Source: Prinia subflava (taxonomy: Eukaryota > Chordata > Aves > Passeriformes > Cisticolidae). From it: a DNA stretch of 64,000 bases. Below the pieces are notes generated by a model. The model saw nothing but the letters and a program-made list of their open reading frames with translations. It was not told the DNA's origin and did no database searches. Below, one piece after another: positions 12,430 through 25,982 of the stretch. The stretch's first letter is position 1, and each line of letters starts with the position of its first letter. Location: positions 34,225,583 through 34,289,582 of the forward strand of contig NC_086253.1 of the NCBI RefSeq assembly GCF_021018805.1, in the 5' to 3' direction. Made by a program: the position numbers and the translations under genes.

Positions 12430-13840
12430 GGAAGGCAAAACTAGCCGGTTACAATGCTAACAAGCAGTTCTCATAATTAGTCATAACATCCACAGTATCT
12501 CTTCAGATATGGTCACAGGCAATTCGAAAGCATTTTGAAGTCAAAAAGTATTACTAATTGAAATATTGCAAGGTTCATAGGTTTCCTGTAAGAATGCAAA
12601 TTAAATCTTAGAATAAGTTACTTAGTAATTATCTGAAATTCAAAAATTATTTCATCCTTCCTCTCACATCAACTTGAAAGTGCAAAGAATAAAAATGCAA
12701 CTTCCAGTGTGAAGTGCCAAGGTCCTGGTTCCCCAAGATAGCAAGTAAGGTACTTTTCATTTTCTAAAGCAACGTTTTCCAACCTTGTTGTTCACACCAA
12801 TAGTGGCTCTGGATTGGGAAAAGACAGGTCTGAGCAAAAGAGCAGTAATGGTAAAAGGAGATGCACTGAACATCCCATCAGCAGCTACTGTGGATTAAGC
12901 AGTGAGAAACTTCTTTAAAGTTAATCCTGCATCCAGCCTGCTCCTGCTGAAGCCGGTATGGACAACTCTCACACAACAGCCTGAACATGGCTTGTTCTCT
13001 CTGTCTGCTGACTATACCCAAGCCAGGGTCTATGTGAATTTCTGTAGTCCTATAAATTAGGCTGTTTTTCTAGCAGGACACTGAACTGAAATGCAGTTTG
13101 AGGGGGTTTTCTGAAAATGAATGGAGTCAGTCTCTCAAGTTTTCACTGAGACTGAACTAAATTAACAAAAGGTGATTATCAACTAAGAAAGAAAGAAATG
13201 GAGACACAAGCTAAAGGAGAGGAGAGACTGATGCTCACATCTCCCTAAAACTCAAGGTGCCCCACATCTTTCTCCCTTTAAACCACAGTAGATTCCTTCA
13301 AAAATATGTCTAGTTCAAAAATATGTTTGCACTTTTTTTAGTGTATATTTCTAGTCTAAACAAGAACTAAATGGTTTAGTGTAGTCACAGATAAGCCAAA
13401 GCCAAAAGCACTGCTGGCTCCAGTGAAATGGTAAAGAACCACCAAAAAGGAGCCCAAGTCTGCAGTGAGGAACAAAAGAACACAGCTCACCAACCAACCA
13501 AGCAAAGGAAAAAAAAAAAAAAAGTCCATGGAAAAAGAAATAAGGAATTAAGAAATCAGAGCAGATATAAACAAGAAGGGATAGGAAAAGTAGGAAAATT
13601 TCAAAACAAGGTATGTGGGAAAAAGCACCATGCCATGAGACCATTTCTAAGTGAGCTTCCAGCATGAAATATGCTGGCCTGCACCTCTCCTCTTGTGGGG
13701 TTATCCCTCCACACTGGGAAGAATGGATAGCACAGTTAACAAAATGCAATCAGGGAGTTAAGCACAGCTCAGAAATACACAATCAGCTGCCCTGTAGTGA
13801 AAAGTCACCCTGACCAGTAAGACACCGGTAAGGAGAAGAT
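12430..13840. other. Non-coding stretch with A15 tract
   Basis: No gene is supported. An A15 run lies at 13509-13523. Opposite open frames of 132 codons (minus, 13351-13749) and 79 codons (plus) overlap it; both owe their composition (K-rich on one strand, F-rich on the other) to purine-rich sequence. Two near-identical pieces, CAAAAATATGT and CAAAAATATGTTT, sit side by side near 13299-13326. Confidence 0.6.
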
Positions 13841-13845
13841 ACAAT

Positions 13846-13888
13846 CCACCTCTGGGGAAAGAGAATAAACCTCTTTCCCCAGAGGTGG
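13846..13888. repeat. Perfect hairpin, 18-bp stem and 7-nt loop
   Basis: CCACCTCTGGGGAAAGAG (13846-13863) and CTCTTTCCCCAGAGGTGG (13871-13888) are exact reverse complements separated by AATAAAC. This is the strongest foldback in the window. The stem is shorter than a typical microRNA precursor and I do not recognise it as a known microRNA. It could also be the remnant of a small foldback element or a recent snap-back duplication. Perfect arms imply youth or constraint. Confidence 0.95.
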
Positions 13889-16800
13889 GGAAAAGTGGTA
13901 TAAGGCATTTGCTCTTCCTGCTGTGTGGTATCTGGAAAATACTTGGTTCCATATGAAGAAAATACAGAAGTTATTTTGGTCTTTGTTATAAGATGGTGTT
14001 TTTGTATTAAATTAATGAATGCATAGCATATTATCATATTCAATGTAAGCCACATGCAGGGAAGAGGTTTTAACTTCCAGTTATATTGCTATTTTCTTCT
14101 CATTTTAAACATGTTCTAACAATTTTCACACAAATACAGGCAAGCCCTCTGTGCTATAAATAATTATACAATCTTTAAAACAGCACCTTGTTCCAGCTAC
14201 TTGGATTTATCTTGGTTTTGATTTGTTTAGGGTTTTTTTGAAACAATGATTTAAAAAACCAAACACAGACAAATCCTGCCAGCAAATGCAAGTAAGCCTG
14301 CACCAAACTTATCTGAAACAGAGTCTGTCAGCAACGCCCCTCTCAGCTCTGCCAGTCACCTCAAGAAACAGCATGCCCAACACAAATGGATCACCATTAG
14401 ATAACTTTGAAACCCAGATACTGCACCCTTATTACAGCACAGCAATAAAAACTTCAGCTTTCCTCTTCCTCATCCTCCATGTGCTACAACCCTCCACCTT
14501 ACCCTAGGAAGCCAGCTGAATCACAGTTAAACCAGGATTTAGCTCAGAGGAGGGTTTTTCGGACTGAAAAGCCTCAGGGACAAAACTTAGTTTGAATTGC
14601 CAATATAGCGGAGATAAGATTTTCAGGGCTGTATATAACTGGGATAGTGCATGCAGGAGAAAATGTAACATGCTCAGTTGTTCTCCACAAGCACCTGTTT
14701 TAAGTCACTGGAGCACCCCTAGAGCAAACTCAATACATGTAAAGAGGATAGGGTAATATCTCTTTAGTTTGGTAATGTCTCTGCAGGTGGCTACTGTCAG
14801 TATTTTCTTAGTGTAGCCAATTAGGTTTTTCCTTGGTTAAAAATGCCACCATGGAGTTCCCAGGGAAAATAATTATGTGAAACAGCTGACAACACATTTA
14901 CGCCTAGGAGATTATTATCTGTTATAAAAACTGGAAGAAACTGATAAGCATTCATATAATGGTAGACCAGTTTTCATAACAGAAATGGAGAAAAAACCCT
15001 AATGATATTTCTAAACAAACATTTATGCCAGTAAACATTCTACCACAGATGTAACTGTATCAGCAGCAGAACTCAGTTAAAACAACAGAAGCCGAAATTA
15101 TTTCCCTTAAATAACAGATGCTTTTACCACTGTGAATAGGGTGCAGGGCTTGCCAATACACCTACATCTCTCCTGCAAATATTTTGGAAAAAGTAAGCCC
15201 GTAACTTGTGTTCCTGTCACAGCCTTGGTCTACCACAAGTGAGAGCAAGCAGCTTATGGGTTTTTCCATTGTATTCTTAAAATGTTTGATGCAATAGTTC
15301 TAACCTTACAAGAAATGATCCACTGTTTCATTATGAAAATCTATTTGCAGTAGCCAGTGAGGAGGTTTTACAGGTTGAAAAGGTGCCAGAGTTTTAACGT
15401 GTTCTTGGTATTTATCATCTCTAAGTTTGTAATCAAAATTCTGTTATTCCACATAGTAGAAATACATAGCTTTTCAATATTGATGTAAATTTACACAGGC
15501 TACTAAACCACAGATTCTTCAACAATTTTAAGATTGTCTTATAATATATTCAAGAATCCAAGAAGAAAAATATTGTCTATGCAAAATATTTCATTTGACT
15601 TGTGTGATTTTCTGATTAGCTGATTTTTTATACCTATTCATGCAAGAATTTTGGCATCACATAAAACCTTTTAGAAATGATCAAAGAAAAACATTTTTCT
15701 GGTCCTTGGAGAATACATTTAAATTCTGTTCATTACTAATGAACATAAATTTATTACCCATTTTCCATTTCTATTATCAGAGATTATTTATTTTATTGGC
15801 TACAGATGTAAGTTTAAAAATCTTAACATGTAAGATGTAAGTTTTAACATCTTGTCACAGACAAGTAGGAAAGATACTATTTAAATGACATTTAAATTTT
15901 AGTAGGAAATACAGGAGGTATGTTCACTATCAAGCAATCCCATTATACTTGTATTTCTAAGTCTCTTGGGATTAAATATTGTCTAAGGGATAGCAAGACA
16001 ATAGTTTTCAATGTATTTATTGTCATAAATATTGTACCTATTTGTGAATTGAAATGCAACCACACTTGTAATCTATTGCTATCCAATAAAACTAGCTTGT
16101 AGTAAGTTGCCCAATAGTTTTGATAGTATTTGATTATTCACACATTACAATGCAAGTAACAACTTGAAACATCTTTCTCCCTTATGTGAATGAAGGAGTT
16201 TAAAACACTCCCATTACCTTGTTGCCTGCAAACCTGCTTTCCAAATCCTTTCTTCAAGAGTGTTTTGTGACAGCAAAAAACCCACAACCCCAATATGTGT
16301 GCTTGTAATCAGTTACAAAGTGAGGCACGCAGAAAAGGATGCCTCTGAACAACAAGTTCAGAGACTAGCAAGTCTCTCAGTAAATGGCTTTTTCCTCTTT
16401 CTCAAGGCTTTCATAGAATGAAAAGGATAACAGTTCTCAAATGCTGGCCACCTAAAAGGCACCTGCATTTAACATCACTATGACACCTAAAATAAAAAAA
16501 GAAACATTTGTTACCTTATGATTTTAAGAGTTCCCAATCGGAAAAGGGTCAAGAAAGGTATTAGACACATTTGACACACACTAGACATCTGTTCTAGGGA
16601 ACTCTACTCAAGTAGACAGAAAAACTTTACACATGCTTGTAACAAAGATATAAAAAATAAAAAACCTGATTGCTAGTTTCAAATGCAATTCCTCTTTAAA
16701 AACTGATTTGTTCTTGTGGGCATGTACAGACCTGCTAGTGCTACAGCTGCCATATAGCAGGGAATTTGTCTACAAAAGCAATGTATCTAGTCGTAATATC

Positions 16801-19800
16801 CTTCTGAAACATGAAGGTGCTCATTTCTGATTTTATTGCATTTTTATTATTAAGTTATTATAGAATTCCTGTGCTGCATCTGTCATTTCCACTATGCACT
16901 CTGTTTCTCAGGCATTTACAGGAGTGAGTTTAATTCGTATCTGCTGAAATTGGGTGCATTAGTCAGATTGCATACAAATTTCCTCTGAAGAGGCGGGGGA
17001 AATAAAAAGCTTTGGATTTCTTCCTTGTGAGTCCAAGATATTTCATAAATATTGATACCATTTCAATTTATTAATAATATTTTATTTCATTAAGCTATCC
17101 CTGGGTCTAACAGCCTAGAATAGTGTTTTCCAATCCAACCTGCACCAGGACTATGCTGGCCCTGTGCCTTCTTAGGTAGCTCTGTGCTGCCATGTGAAAC
17201 GAGGGACACTGAGGGCTATCTTTGCAGACACATGACTGCAGTAGGAATGGCTCTCAAGGAGAGAGCAGATCTTGAAATGATCTTAAAATAATTCTGGGAG
17301 GCAATAATCCCTATTTTGCAATAGGATCTAGAAACTCCAAAGATTCAGACTTCAGATACCATCTGTGACCTCCAACAGGTTTCTTAATTTAATTCACATT
17401 GCACAGGGAACTTTAGCTGCCACTTAATACATGACTATTATGACAAGTTTATTACATATATCAAATAACTTATAACATAGCCCCAAAGTATGATCACATA
17501 CAGTATGTTCTAATAATGTCTATCACTTTTTCTATCCAAAAGTGAGTTCATTAAATGCACTGAAACTCTAGATGGAGTTTGAATAACCCAAGAACTCTGA
17601 TTTTATGACACGCCTTGGCATGGTTTTATCTAGATTACATTCAGGTTTGCTGTTAGAAGATACTCAACAGCACATATTTAAGTATGGGTATCTGAAGTTA
17701 CAAGTAGCTAACAGTAACATCTTTCATTGTTTTATTTTTGGCATGATTCAGGAAAGTATAATAATAAAATATCAGGAAAATAAATATATGCAATTGTCAT
17801 ACATAAAATAGATATTAATTTATTTGATCCTGGTTTGCTTATATGACAGATGTGTAATTACACCAATTCCATGAACACTGCATTACCATCAACACAAAAA
17901 ATTCTAAAATTTTCTACACATTTTATTACAGATTAAGCTTATGTTCTTCTTCAACAAGGTTATACTGTTTCCCTGCATTGGCACATCAACTTAAGCTGCA
18001 TATAAAGGAAAGAACCAAGTTTGACCATGTGGAAGAGCTCAGCAACCTAATAAAATCTGCTGTACTAACTATGCCACAGATACTTGCAAAACTTGGGTAT
18101 TTCAGAGAAAAGTATACAATATTATTGTTAATTTGTATATCTATCTAAAATATGCTACTGTTATATTTTCCCAAATGATCAGACCATTAAGATAACCTTT
18201 GTTCCATTAAGTCCATGAAACTTTTACCACAGAAGTTTCTTTTGAAAACACCAGCACGTCTGGATAGAAGACTTGTTAACTGTGCAAATGCACTCACATC
18301 TGCCTCAGTGAAAGACCTTGAGTCACCTCAAAGAATGACACTGTCACAGTGACAGCAAATTGCCTATGTGTGTCTGTGAAAAGTAAACAAATACTTTCCT
18401 TCTGCTTCATTTTAATCCTAGTGATGTTGAGAAGAGCTATCCAGAATTATGATAAGAAAAGGTAGAAGATCTGTCTGTACAATTCAAATCAGCACTTGAG
18501 TGAAAGGGAGAGCCAGAGATTACTGATTAACAGATCAACTTGTGGAGTCCACTACTTTACAAAAATCTGGCTTCTATCCACCAGTGCTAATCAGTTTCTT
18601 TAAACAAGCATAAGTGGCTTTTTAAAAGATGCACTTCCATTCAAAGCATAAACTAGCTACGTTGTTCCTCTGCCACAGAGAGACATTTAGTGTGAGTTCC
18701 AATTGACTTACAACAGAAATGAGTACATTTCTTTAGGCTCTTCATATGAGTAGTCCCAAAAGGGACAACTTACATGTTTTTCAACCAACTTAAAATCCGG
18801 TTGTAGCAATATGAATATCAGGGTACAAAGGTTTATGACTTTTAGGATGTTGAGTGTGTAGAGGAAGAACTTTCTTCTGTGAACTGAAAAACCATATTGC
18901 ATACGTTTCCATCCAGCAGACATCAAAACATGTCTTGTTACTTAGTTATCTCGCTTTAATGAAGTGTGACCACTAACATGAGTTACAGTATTTTTACTTG
19001 TCTCAAAAAATGTGGAAAGGTACATGAAAATGAGCCAAACCTGAACACTTTTCAAGCTGATTTCACTGATAAAGGAGCAACAAATCTGGCAAGAACAGGT
19101 ATGTGCAAGGTAGTTATGCATGCAGTCTCTCAACCAGGCTGAGTGCTGAATGGGAACTGACATTTCATATTCTTGTGTGGTTTTCTCTATTTTTTTTAAA
19201 GCACTTAGGAAAAATAATCTCATTTTCCTAAATTAGGAGCTATATGACAAAAAAGCCCTGGAAGCAAAAGCATCACTTAAATGTCCTTAGCACAGGAAGT
19301 CAACCTGTGGAATCAAGAATTACTAAAATGAAGATAATTACTATCTTTTAAGAAGAGAGTCTCCAGATTTGTCAGGATCACTTTTTAAAGGGTTCCCACC
19401 TGCCCTGGCCTGACAGGCCCATATAGAAATCGCCAGAGAAAAAGAACAAAGAAATCCAGACCTAACTAAAATGGTAGTGTAAAAAATATTCTGAGACAGA
19501 TACACTGGGTGAATTTGCTGTTAAGTTTGCAATGTTATGCTGGATGTGTTAAAGGCTTCTGTCAAATACAAATTTGTTTAGAGACACAGGTGTGTCCTTT
19601 ATTTTACCCTTTCCCTCTCTTCCCTACCACGAGCCTCAGGCTTATATCTGCACTAACTCAACTGGAGCAGTTTAGTGCAAGCTTGAGGGTAAACACTGGC
19701 AAAAAATCATCAATAACTTGCAACAGATAGCATTCTTCCTGCCTTAGTTTTTGGCTAACAACCTGTGCTCTCCCGGATAACACTCACACAGTTCAAGGAA

Positions 19801-19990
19801 GGGTATGAACCACAGACTGCTCACAGGAGGTTGCATGAATGATGTCCCCAGGCTGTTGGTAAAGCACTTGTGCACATCAGTGATACTTGAGCTGTAACAG
19901 AAAATGGACCTTGGCTTGTTCCCTTTGCTACTGGTCACAAAGACTAGGCATCTATCTCTCCTCTACAATCTATTTTTTTCCTCTCTGCAG

Positions 19991-20099
19991 TGAAAAAGAA
20001 ATGCACCTGGCTGGTCTCTTCTTTCCCTTTCATTGCTCTCTTCACTATGTTGTAAAATTTGGGAAACCCAAGAAAGGAGGGAACACCCCATGGCTATAG
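19991..20099 (+). other. Candidate terminal exon-like open frame (weak)
   Basis: A pyrimidine-rich acceptor (TTTTTTTCCTCTCTGCAG) ends at 19990. One frame then stays open for about 35 codons to a TAG at 20097-20099, starting EKEMHLAGLFFPFHCSLHY and ending in a basic, glycine-rich tail (KPKKGGNTPWL). No homologue is recognised. The frame also extends upstream of the acceptor, so splicing is not needed to explain it. Low confidence. Confidence 0.15.
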
Positions 20100-21399
20100 G
20101 TGCTAGCCTGCAACACACCACTCTGAGCTGCAGGTAGCTTTCAGCAGGCAGGCACAACTGATACTTGCCAATGCTTCTCAAGTATTACAGCTTTGCTGGG
20201 CTCCTGGATTTATCAACTTCAGTGGCCTGTTCCATTTCAATGCTCAGGTGGAATGCTAAAGAGGTGCTGTGTTATAGCCACAAGTGGAACATCAGCCAGC
20301 TGAATGTAAGGAACTCCCTCCGTTGGCTAAAATTCAAACAATACACATGCATGCATACGCTGTTCCAGACTAACACAGTTCAGTCACCCAATGATGTTAA
20401 TAAAGTGTTATAAAATGCTTATAATTTCTATACAGACTATACCAAAAAAACCTACTTTCATGAAGCAATGGTAATTCAGTTTGCTATAGGACTCAGCACA
20501 TTTTTGTATTACTTAGTAAAGATCCCCATGTACTCTACTGCATACTGACCATATTTGGCCTGAGAACACACATGGAAACTCCATACACATAAAAAGACAG
20601 GGGAAGATAATCAAATAACTGATTCTAGCACAAGCTCTGCTGTATATTACAAAGTGAAACCAAACACTCAAAATGAACAATTTGTTATCCGTTATTTCAT
20701 GAGGTACAGTTGCATTACAGGAAACAAAAGCACACAATATACAAGCAGAATGAAGAACGTTCAGCTCGGTGTCACCAAAATCACTGCAAGTAAAACCAAT
20801 TGCCTCAAAGGCAAAAACATAACTTTGTCTGAAGTAGACTTTATTTTTATTCCTTTTTTTTCATCTCAAGTAACTGGTTCAGCTGCCATGGCTCTGATCA
20901 GCAGTAAATTAGGATTAGGTAGAAAGGACTAGGATGAGGGGGTAAGATAAAAGGTGGGGGGAAGAAAGGTGAAAAGAGATTTGATAAATAATACACACAT
21001 CTCTTCTGTGAAAAGCTCACAGAACTGCTGAAGAATAACTTGAAATACTATCCAAATGCCACTGATAGAAAAATCGTCAGGGGAGAAGGGTTTACATCCC
21101 GAGAGGAACCCACTGACTGAAAAGTCTGTTTAAGATTCCTTGACCTCAGGGAAAAATAGGGTGGTAAACACTGGGTTCTCATACAAATGAGGAGTAGCAC
21201 GGTTTGCAGAATAAGACTGTCTGAAATGCTCTGAAGATACCATTCAATGTTATGAACCTTCCTGTATTCTTTGGAGAAAGGACAGCTGTTGAAAAGAAAC
21301 TCTCCTGGCAATAATATATATGCTCAGCTCCATAAATCAAAATTTGCAAGGAAGGGCAAAAGAGAAGGAAGACAGGGTAGGAAAATAAAAGTTTTTTGA

Positions 21400-21547
21400 A
21401 GTACTTCCAGTCTACAAAAACGACTTCAACATTATCCATACTTTCAGCATACTTGTCAAGGGACAGTGACATCTTCCTCAGCCCAAGATCCATCATCTTA
21501 CTGCTTGTCTCTTGCTTGGTAGGAGAGATCTTAAGATTCAGTATCAT
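21400..21547 (-). other. Protein-like open frame, possible decayed exon or pseudogene
   Basis: Within a 122-codon minus-strand frame (21179-21547), the N-terminal third has mixed, polar, coding-like composition, including KMMDLGLRKMSLSLDKYAES. The rest becomes hydrophobic and cysteine-rich, like the surrounding noise. I know no family with this sequence and no clear splice donor closes the polar part. It may be an old exon, a retrocopy fragment or chance. Confidence 0.15.
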
Positions 21548-22609
21548 TACAAGACAATAGATAGGCCTAACTGTGTGGCAACCTTCCTGAAGCCATCTGA
21601 TGAAAAAGACAGTTTGACAGAATTACGTTTTCAAATTCTGACTCTATGTGTCTGCCTTCAAAAGGCTTGTCTTCTGGTTGGGCATATGGAAACACACACA
21701 CATACTTTCTGCTTTATGGCAGAACATGATTGACAAGTACAAGGAGAGAGCTGAGGAGGAAGCAAGGATAATTAAAAAGAAAGAAAAATCTAAGAAACTT
21801 CTTTAGACTACAAAGGCAAAGGGCATTTCTATCATATAGGTGAGCAGATCAATAGGCAAGTCTGTGAGGAACATGGGGAACTTGGCATGAGTGAAAGAGG
21901 AGATTCTTTCTCCATCTGGATGATGCTGCTTCATGCTGAGAACACACTCTGACTCTACAATCCTGTGCTCAAGACCACACCAAAACACTGGTGGCAACTT
22001 CAAAATCTTAACTGCCCAGTAATGTGTCCCAGAGAAATACTGCAAACCCAAGGGTAATGTACTTCCTTACTGCTATAAAACCGGTAAGCCTTTCACCTCC
22101 AGAGACAGAGGTGATGATGGGAAGAAGAACCTTGCCCTCTGCTTAAGAGAGATCACCTATGTGTTGAAGAAAACGAGTTCATAGTCTGCAAGGTAGAAGT
22201 TGGAATCATGTACCTTCAAAATGGCAACACATAATCAAAGCTTAGGAACAAAAGGTGTAACAGCCACTCAACACATTACCACAAAACAAGTAACACTTGT
22301 TCTTCAAAAAATGGAACTTCTATTAACTGTGCTAAGATATTTTCCATTGCCTCCAGGGTGTTACCATTACAAAATGTGTCTTGATACGCAGTTCATTTTT
22401 TCGGTCTTTAATCCATCTTACTGCATCTAGATACATCATCTGAGTACACAAGGTCTTTAAAAACCTTGCAGGTGGTTCTTCACTGTGACTAGTCTGCATT
22501 GCTTCTTCCTTTCTTTTCACCGTTTCTTATAAATCATTCCCTCTAGTCTCCAATAATTTTAATGCTCTGCTGCGAGTCTCAGTTAATTAGCCTGTACCTT
22601 CAGGTGGTC

Positions 22610-22627
22610 AAAACTGGATCCAGTTTT
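22610..22627. repeat. 18-bp perfect palindrome
   Basis: AAAACTGGATCCAGTTTT is its own reverse complement, centred on GGATCC. No protein-binding family is assigned. Two-fold symmetry of this length is uncommon but can occur by chance in a window this size. Confidence 0.95.
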
Positions 22628-23233
22628 TTTGTTATTGTCTTTTCTTGTGTTGTGTGCATTTCTTCAAAATTCCCTGAACAATTATTCCAATGCCTAAACA
22701 GGGCATATAAAAAGAAATATCACTAAGTTCTTTTAAAGACCAAAAATTGAAAACGACCCTGTTTATTCAAAATCAATGTAGTTTTACATAAATGAAAGAA
22801 ATCATTCTTGAATGAGAGAAGACAGGTAAAGAAAGAGGGGAAGATGGACAGTTGAAATTTTTTGATAAAATATTTATATTAACATGCAATAGCTAGAATT
22901 ATACTTTTATAAGCTTTTAAGACATCAATACTGACTACAATTACAAAACACAAGTAAGACAGAATATTAACCATTGATTATATATTTTCTAAACTATTTG
23001 TTTCTACCTTAGCCACAGGCCTCCCAGGGTTTGAGTATCTTTATAAAAACATAAATACAGACACATTCAAACAAATAATGCCTAAGGCTAGAAATTGGTT
23101 TGTCTGTCCTCGTAGTAACTTAAACAGTTTAAAACGCAGTAATGAATAAAAAACAATGATTATTAATTAAATCCTTAAAGGTAGTAACATTATTTACAAT
23201 AATTAATATAAAGGTCACCTTAATAGACAACTT

Positions 23234-23366
23234 AGAGATATTTCTAGATCTCCCAAGCCAAAAGATAAACTCTTCAGTAGTAAAATTTGCCATTATTAGA
23301 AAAGTTCATTTCATTGTTCAGCCTCTAACTCGTTATCTGTAATTAAGACAAATCAGATTTCAAAGC
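23234..23366. repeat. Diverged duplicated block, copy A
   Basis: This segment matches 25983-26114 in the same orientation over about 130 bases with roughly 85% identity by eye and one 2-base gap. The best-conserved core is identical from about 23282 to 23306. Read on the minus strand, both copies carry an acceptor-like TTACAG (after about 25 bases) followed by similar sequence. It may be a local segmental duplication or two copies of an unrecognised low-copy repeat. Confidence 0.85.
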
Positions 23367-23762
23367 AACAAGAGAAGCCTGTGCTAAAGCTATTTGAAAT
23401 ACACTCTGGCAGGGACAAAGCCAGTAGAGAGGTGGCTGTCATAAAACAGCCAAATGGCTTTTTCCACCTCCATCAAGGTCACTTTACTGATGATGTGCTC
23501 AATAAGATGATAATGCATTTAACCACTTTCCTTGCATCTGACTTCGACCTTACTGCAAATCCAAATGGCCTTGTTTAACTACCCTGGCCTTTCAACATTT
23601 CCCTGAACAAAGATAATTAAGGAGATATACTGCCCCCTACTATCACAGGAATTGAAAGACAAATAAACTTTTAAGAGCACAGCCAGGTGTCTATTGCATT
23701 AATGTACAATGTTTAAGCAGGGGGTAAAATGAAATAATGGTTAAATAATTATAAAAGGTTAA

Positions 23763-23776
23763 CAAAGTTAACTTTG
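23763..23776. repeat. 14-bp palindrome with GTTAAC core
   Basis: CAAAGTTAACTTTG is perfectly self-complementary. It is AT-rich and short enough to be chance. It does not fit the full HNF1 consensus well enough to be called a site. Confidence 0.7.
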
Positions 23777-23779
23777 CTA

Positions 23780-25980
23780 TGTAAGGCAATTCTGTTCTGT
23801 TTTAAAGAAAGAACATAAGAGGCTTTCCAGGCTACTTTTTACAACTCCCTGGACAACTGTCTTTTTTTAATGCAGTTTCTCACTTAAGAGTAAAAATGTT
23901 CTGCAAAAATTAACAGCTCTGAATTTTCTGCAGATTTGAAACTGATTATATTTCATACAAGGGTACAATAATGTTTTATGAAAAAGCAGGTCTATATGGT
24001 TAAACCAAAAGCTGCTCTAAAAACTCATTTCCATTCCCTTTTTTTTTTCATTTGTGTGTGGTCAGCAACTATACTAGAGGTGAAAATTAAAGCAGTTTAA
24101 AAACTAGTTTGACAGTTATGACAATTTGAAAGCATAAGGTAGTGCTTTTTAATGGTTTTTACAATTATGAAAACCAACCAAATAATGCCGTTATATAATA
24201 GCAGTGTCGCCTTTTTTTTTTTTAATTAATATATACTCTTATATTCCAAATAATTCTCAAGGAAACTAATTCTGCTTCATACAAAGGAAAAAAAAAGCCC
24301 CATGTCAATAGCTCTTGGACTATTTGGAATAATAACAACTGAAACAGTATAAAAAGAACAAAAACGCTGGTAAAGCAGTTGGGTGTTAATGCAGAGATCT
24401 TATTTTAGATTAATTCTTTTTTTTCTAAATCTATCTTTCTTTTAATCATCTTAGAAATATTGCTGTATAGGTCTGAATCCCCTTCAAAAGCAAGAAAGTG
24501 GCAAAACAGCAAGTTGTATCAGAACTTATTGATGTGATACTAGATATGTTAGATTTCTGCTGCTGCCAAAATTGCTGTTCCTTTGCCACAGAAAATTAAA
24601 CATGCAGAAACCCTGTCACATGTCTTTAATCAGTTTTATCATAACACAGTTCTTCAGAAATTACAGGAAATTCACCCCTGCCATTTTGTCAGGCCACCAT
24701 TACTTTGAGTTGTAGATGTAGTTTGTGCAAATTTCAACATGTTCATGTATTTGGCTCAATCTTTTGCTGTAACACTTCTTAACGCAGACTCAACTCCTGA
24801 ATTCTAAATACACCAGAAGTTAAACCTCCTGTAAACGTACCTTCATGTAGTAAATACAAAAATCAGTGATTACAGTATCAAAACCATGAAGTTTGCAATG
24901 AATTCATATACCAAAACTATGCAAAATCCTTTCTGCTGTATATAACAAGCCATAAATAAGCCTTTCATGCTGAGCTAGAATGATTTACTATTTCCAGAAA
25001 TGAGAAGTCTATCTTTTCCTTACATCTAAAGGGTTTGCTTCAAAAACAATCTACTTTGCAGCAGTTTACACAAAACAATTATTTCGTTTCAAGTTCGGAT
25101 AAATGGTGGCCCTAGTCAATCTGAAAAGAAGACTACATACTTTGTTGTTACCTTGAGTGAGTCCTGAAGTTTTCATGTATAATTGCACTTTGAGTTCCTT
25201 AATCTTACACAAAGAAGATGAATGACTATTTTCTACTCATTCAGAGTATTTCAGCCACCTACCTATTCTGTTCAGAGTTTTTAACGTGGGTGATGCTTTT
25301 TAAAGGAACACAAGTCATTTTTCCCACTTGTCCTTAACATTTAAAAGGGTTAACTTCACTGGAAAACTACAGAAACTTTTTTTTAGTACAGTTGCTTCAT
25401 TTCATGCTTATTTCTTGTTTTGTATAAAAATCTTCAAACCTCAAAGATATATACATCTTCAAACCATTAATGAGGTCACCAGCTCACAGCATCATGCTCC
25501 ATACATTACTGAACATACAAAAGCCCTCTTGCTATTCCGAAATGCATAAATCTGTAACTACCTCTGGGAAAAGTCCTTCAAACCCACACAGAGCATAGCC
25601 TGTAGACATATTTAGAACGAATATAAGAGCCAACAGTAAGATCTTAAAACACAAGCAGAAAGGATAGAAAAGCTAATGTTTTTTGTTGTTTTAGACAATA
25701 ATACAGTGAAGTCCTATTTTCTCATGTAATCACTCAAATATTGATCTATTTTGAACAAAGCGTACCTTTTATTTTTCCTTGTGTAGTTCAACAAGTGAAT
25801 TGGGAAGCAATACAAGATACAGGAAGAGAAATTGTAAAGTCTGATCTCACAATTGTTTATCAGACCATTTTGGTAATTTGAAAAGTCATGTTAAATCTTC
25901 ACAGATGCATGTTAAAACTGAAAGAATATAGCTTAAGATAAATTCCCTAATTTGGGTCCATTTGCATCATATAGTCATAT
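23780..25980. other. AT-rich spacer between duplicated blocks
   Basis: About 2.6 kb between copies A and B of the duplicated block. T-runs occur near 24040 and 24210. No open frame, promoter or RNA gene can be supported. The flanks of the two copies do not resemble each other, so the duplication boundary is sharp at both ends. Confidence 0.6.
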
Positions 25981-25982
25981 TT

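Larger units (their letters stand above)
13900..22600. other. AT-rich non-coding stretch
   Basis: No recognisable gene. Points of note are a strong acceptor-like site ending at 19990 that opens into a plus-strand frame to 20099, a near-palindrome CTGTCACAGTGACAG at 18341-18355, and opposed protein-like frames between 21.2 and 22.2 kb. None can be assigned to a family. Confidence 0.6.

Noticed and set aside
12770..12860. TTTTCCAACCTTG, reminiscent of a CR1 3' end
   Set aside because: Only the short CCAACCT phrase matches; the flanks do not follow the CR1 order.
13351..13749. 132-codon minus-strand open frame
   Set aside because: Phenylalanine and leucine runs mirror a purine-rich plus strand with an A15 tract. 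No family or splice support.
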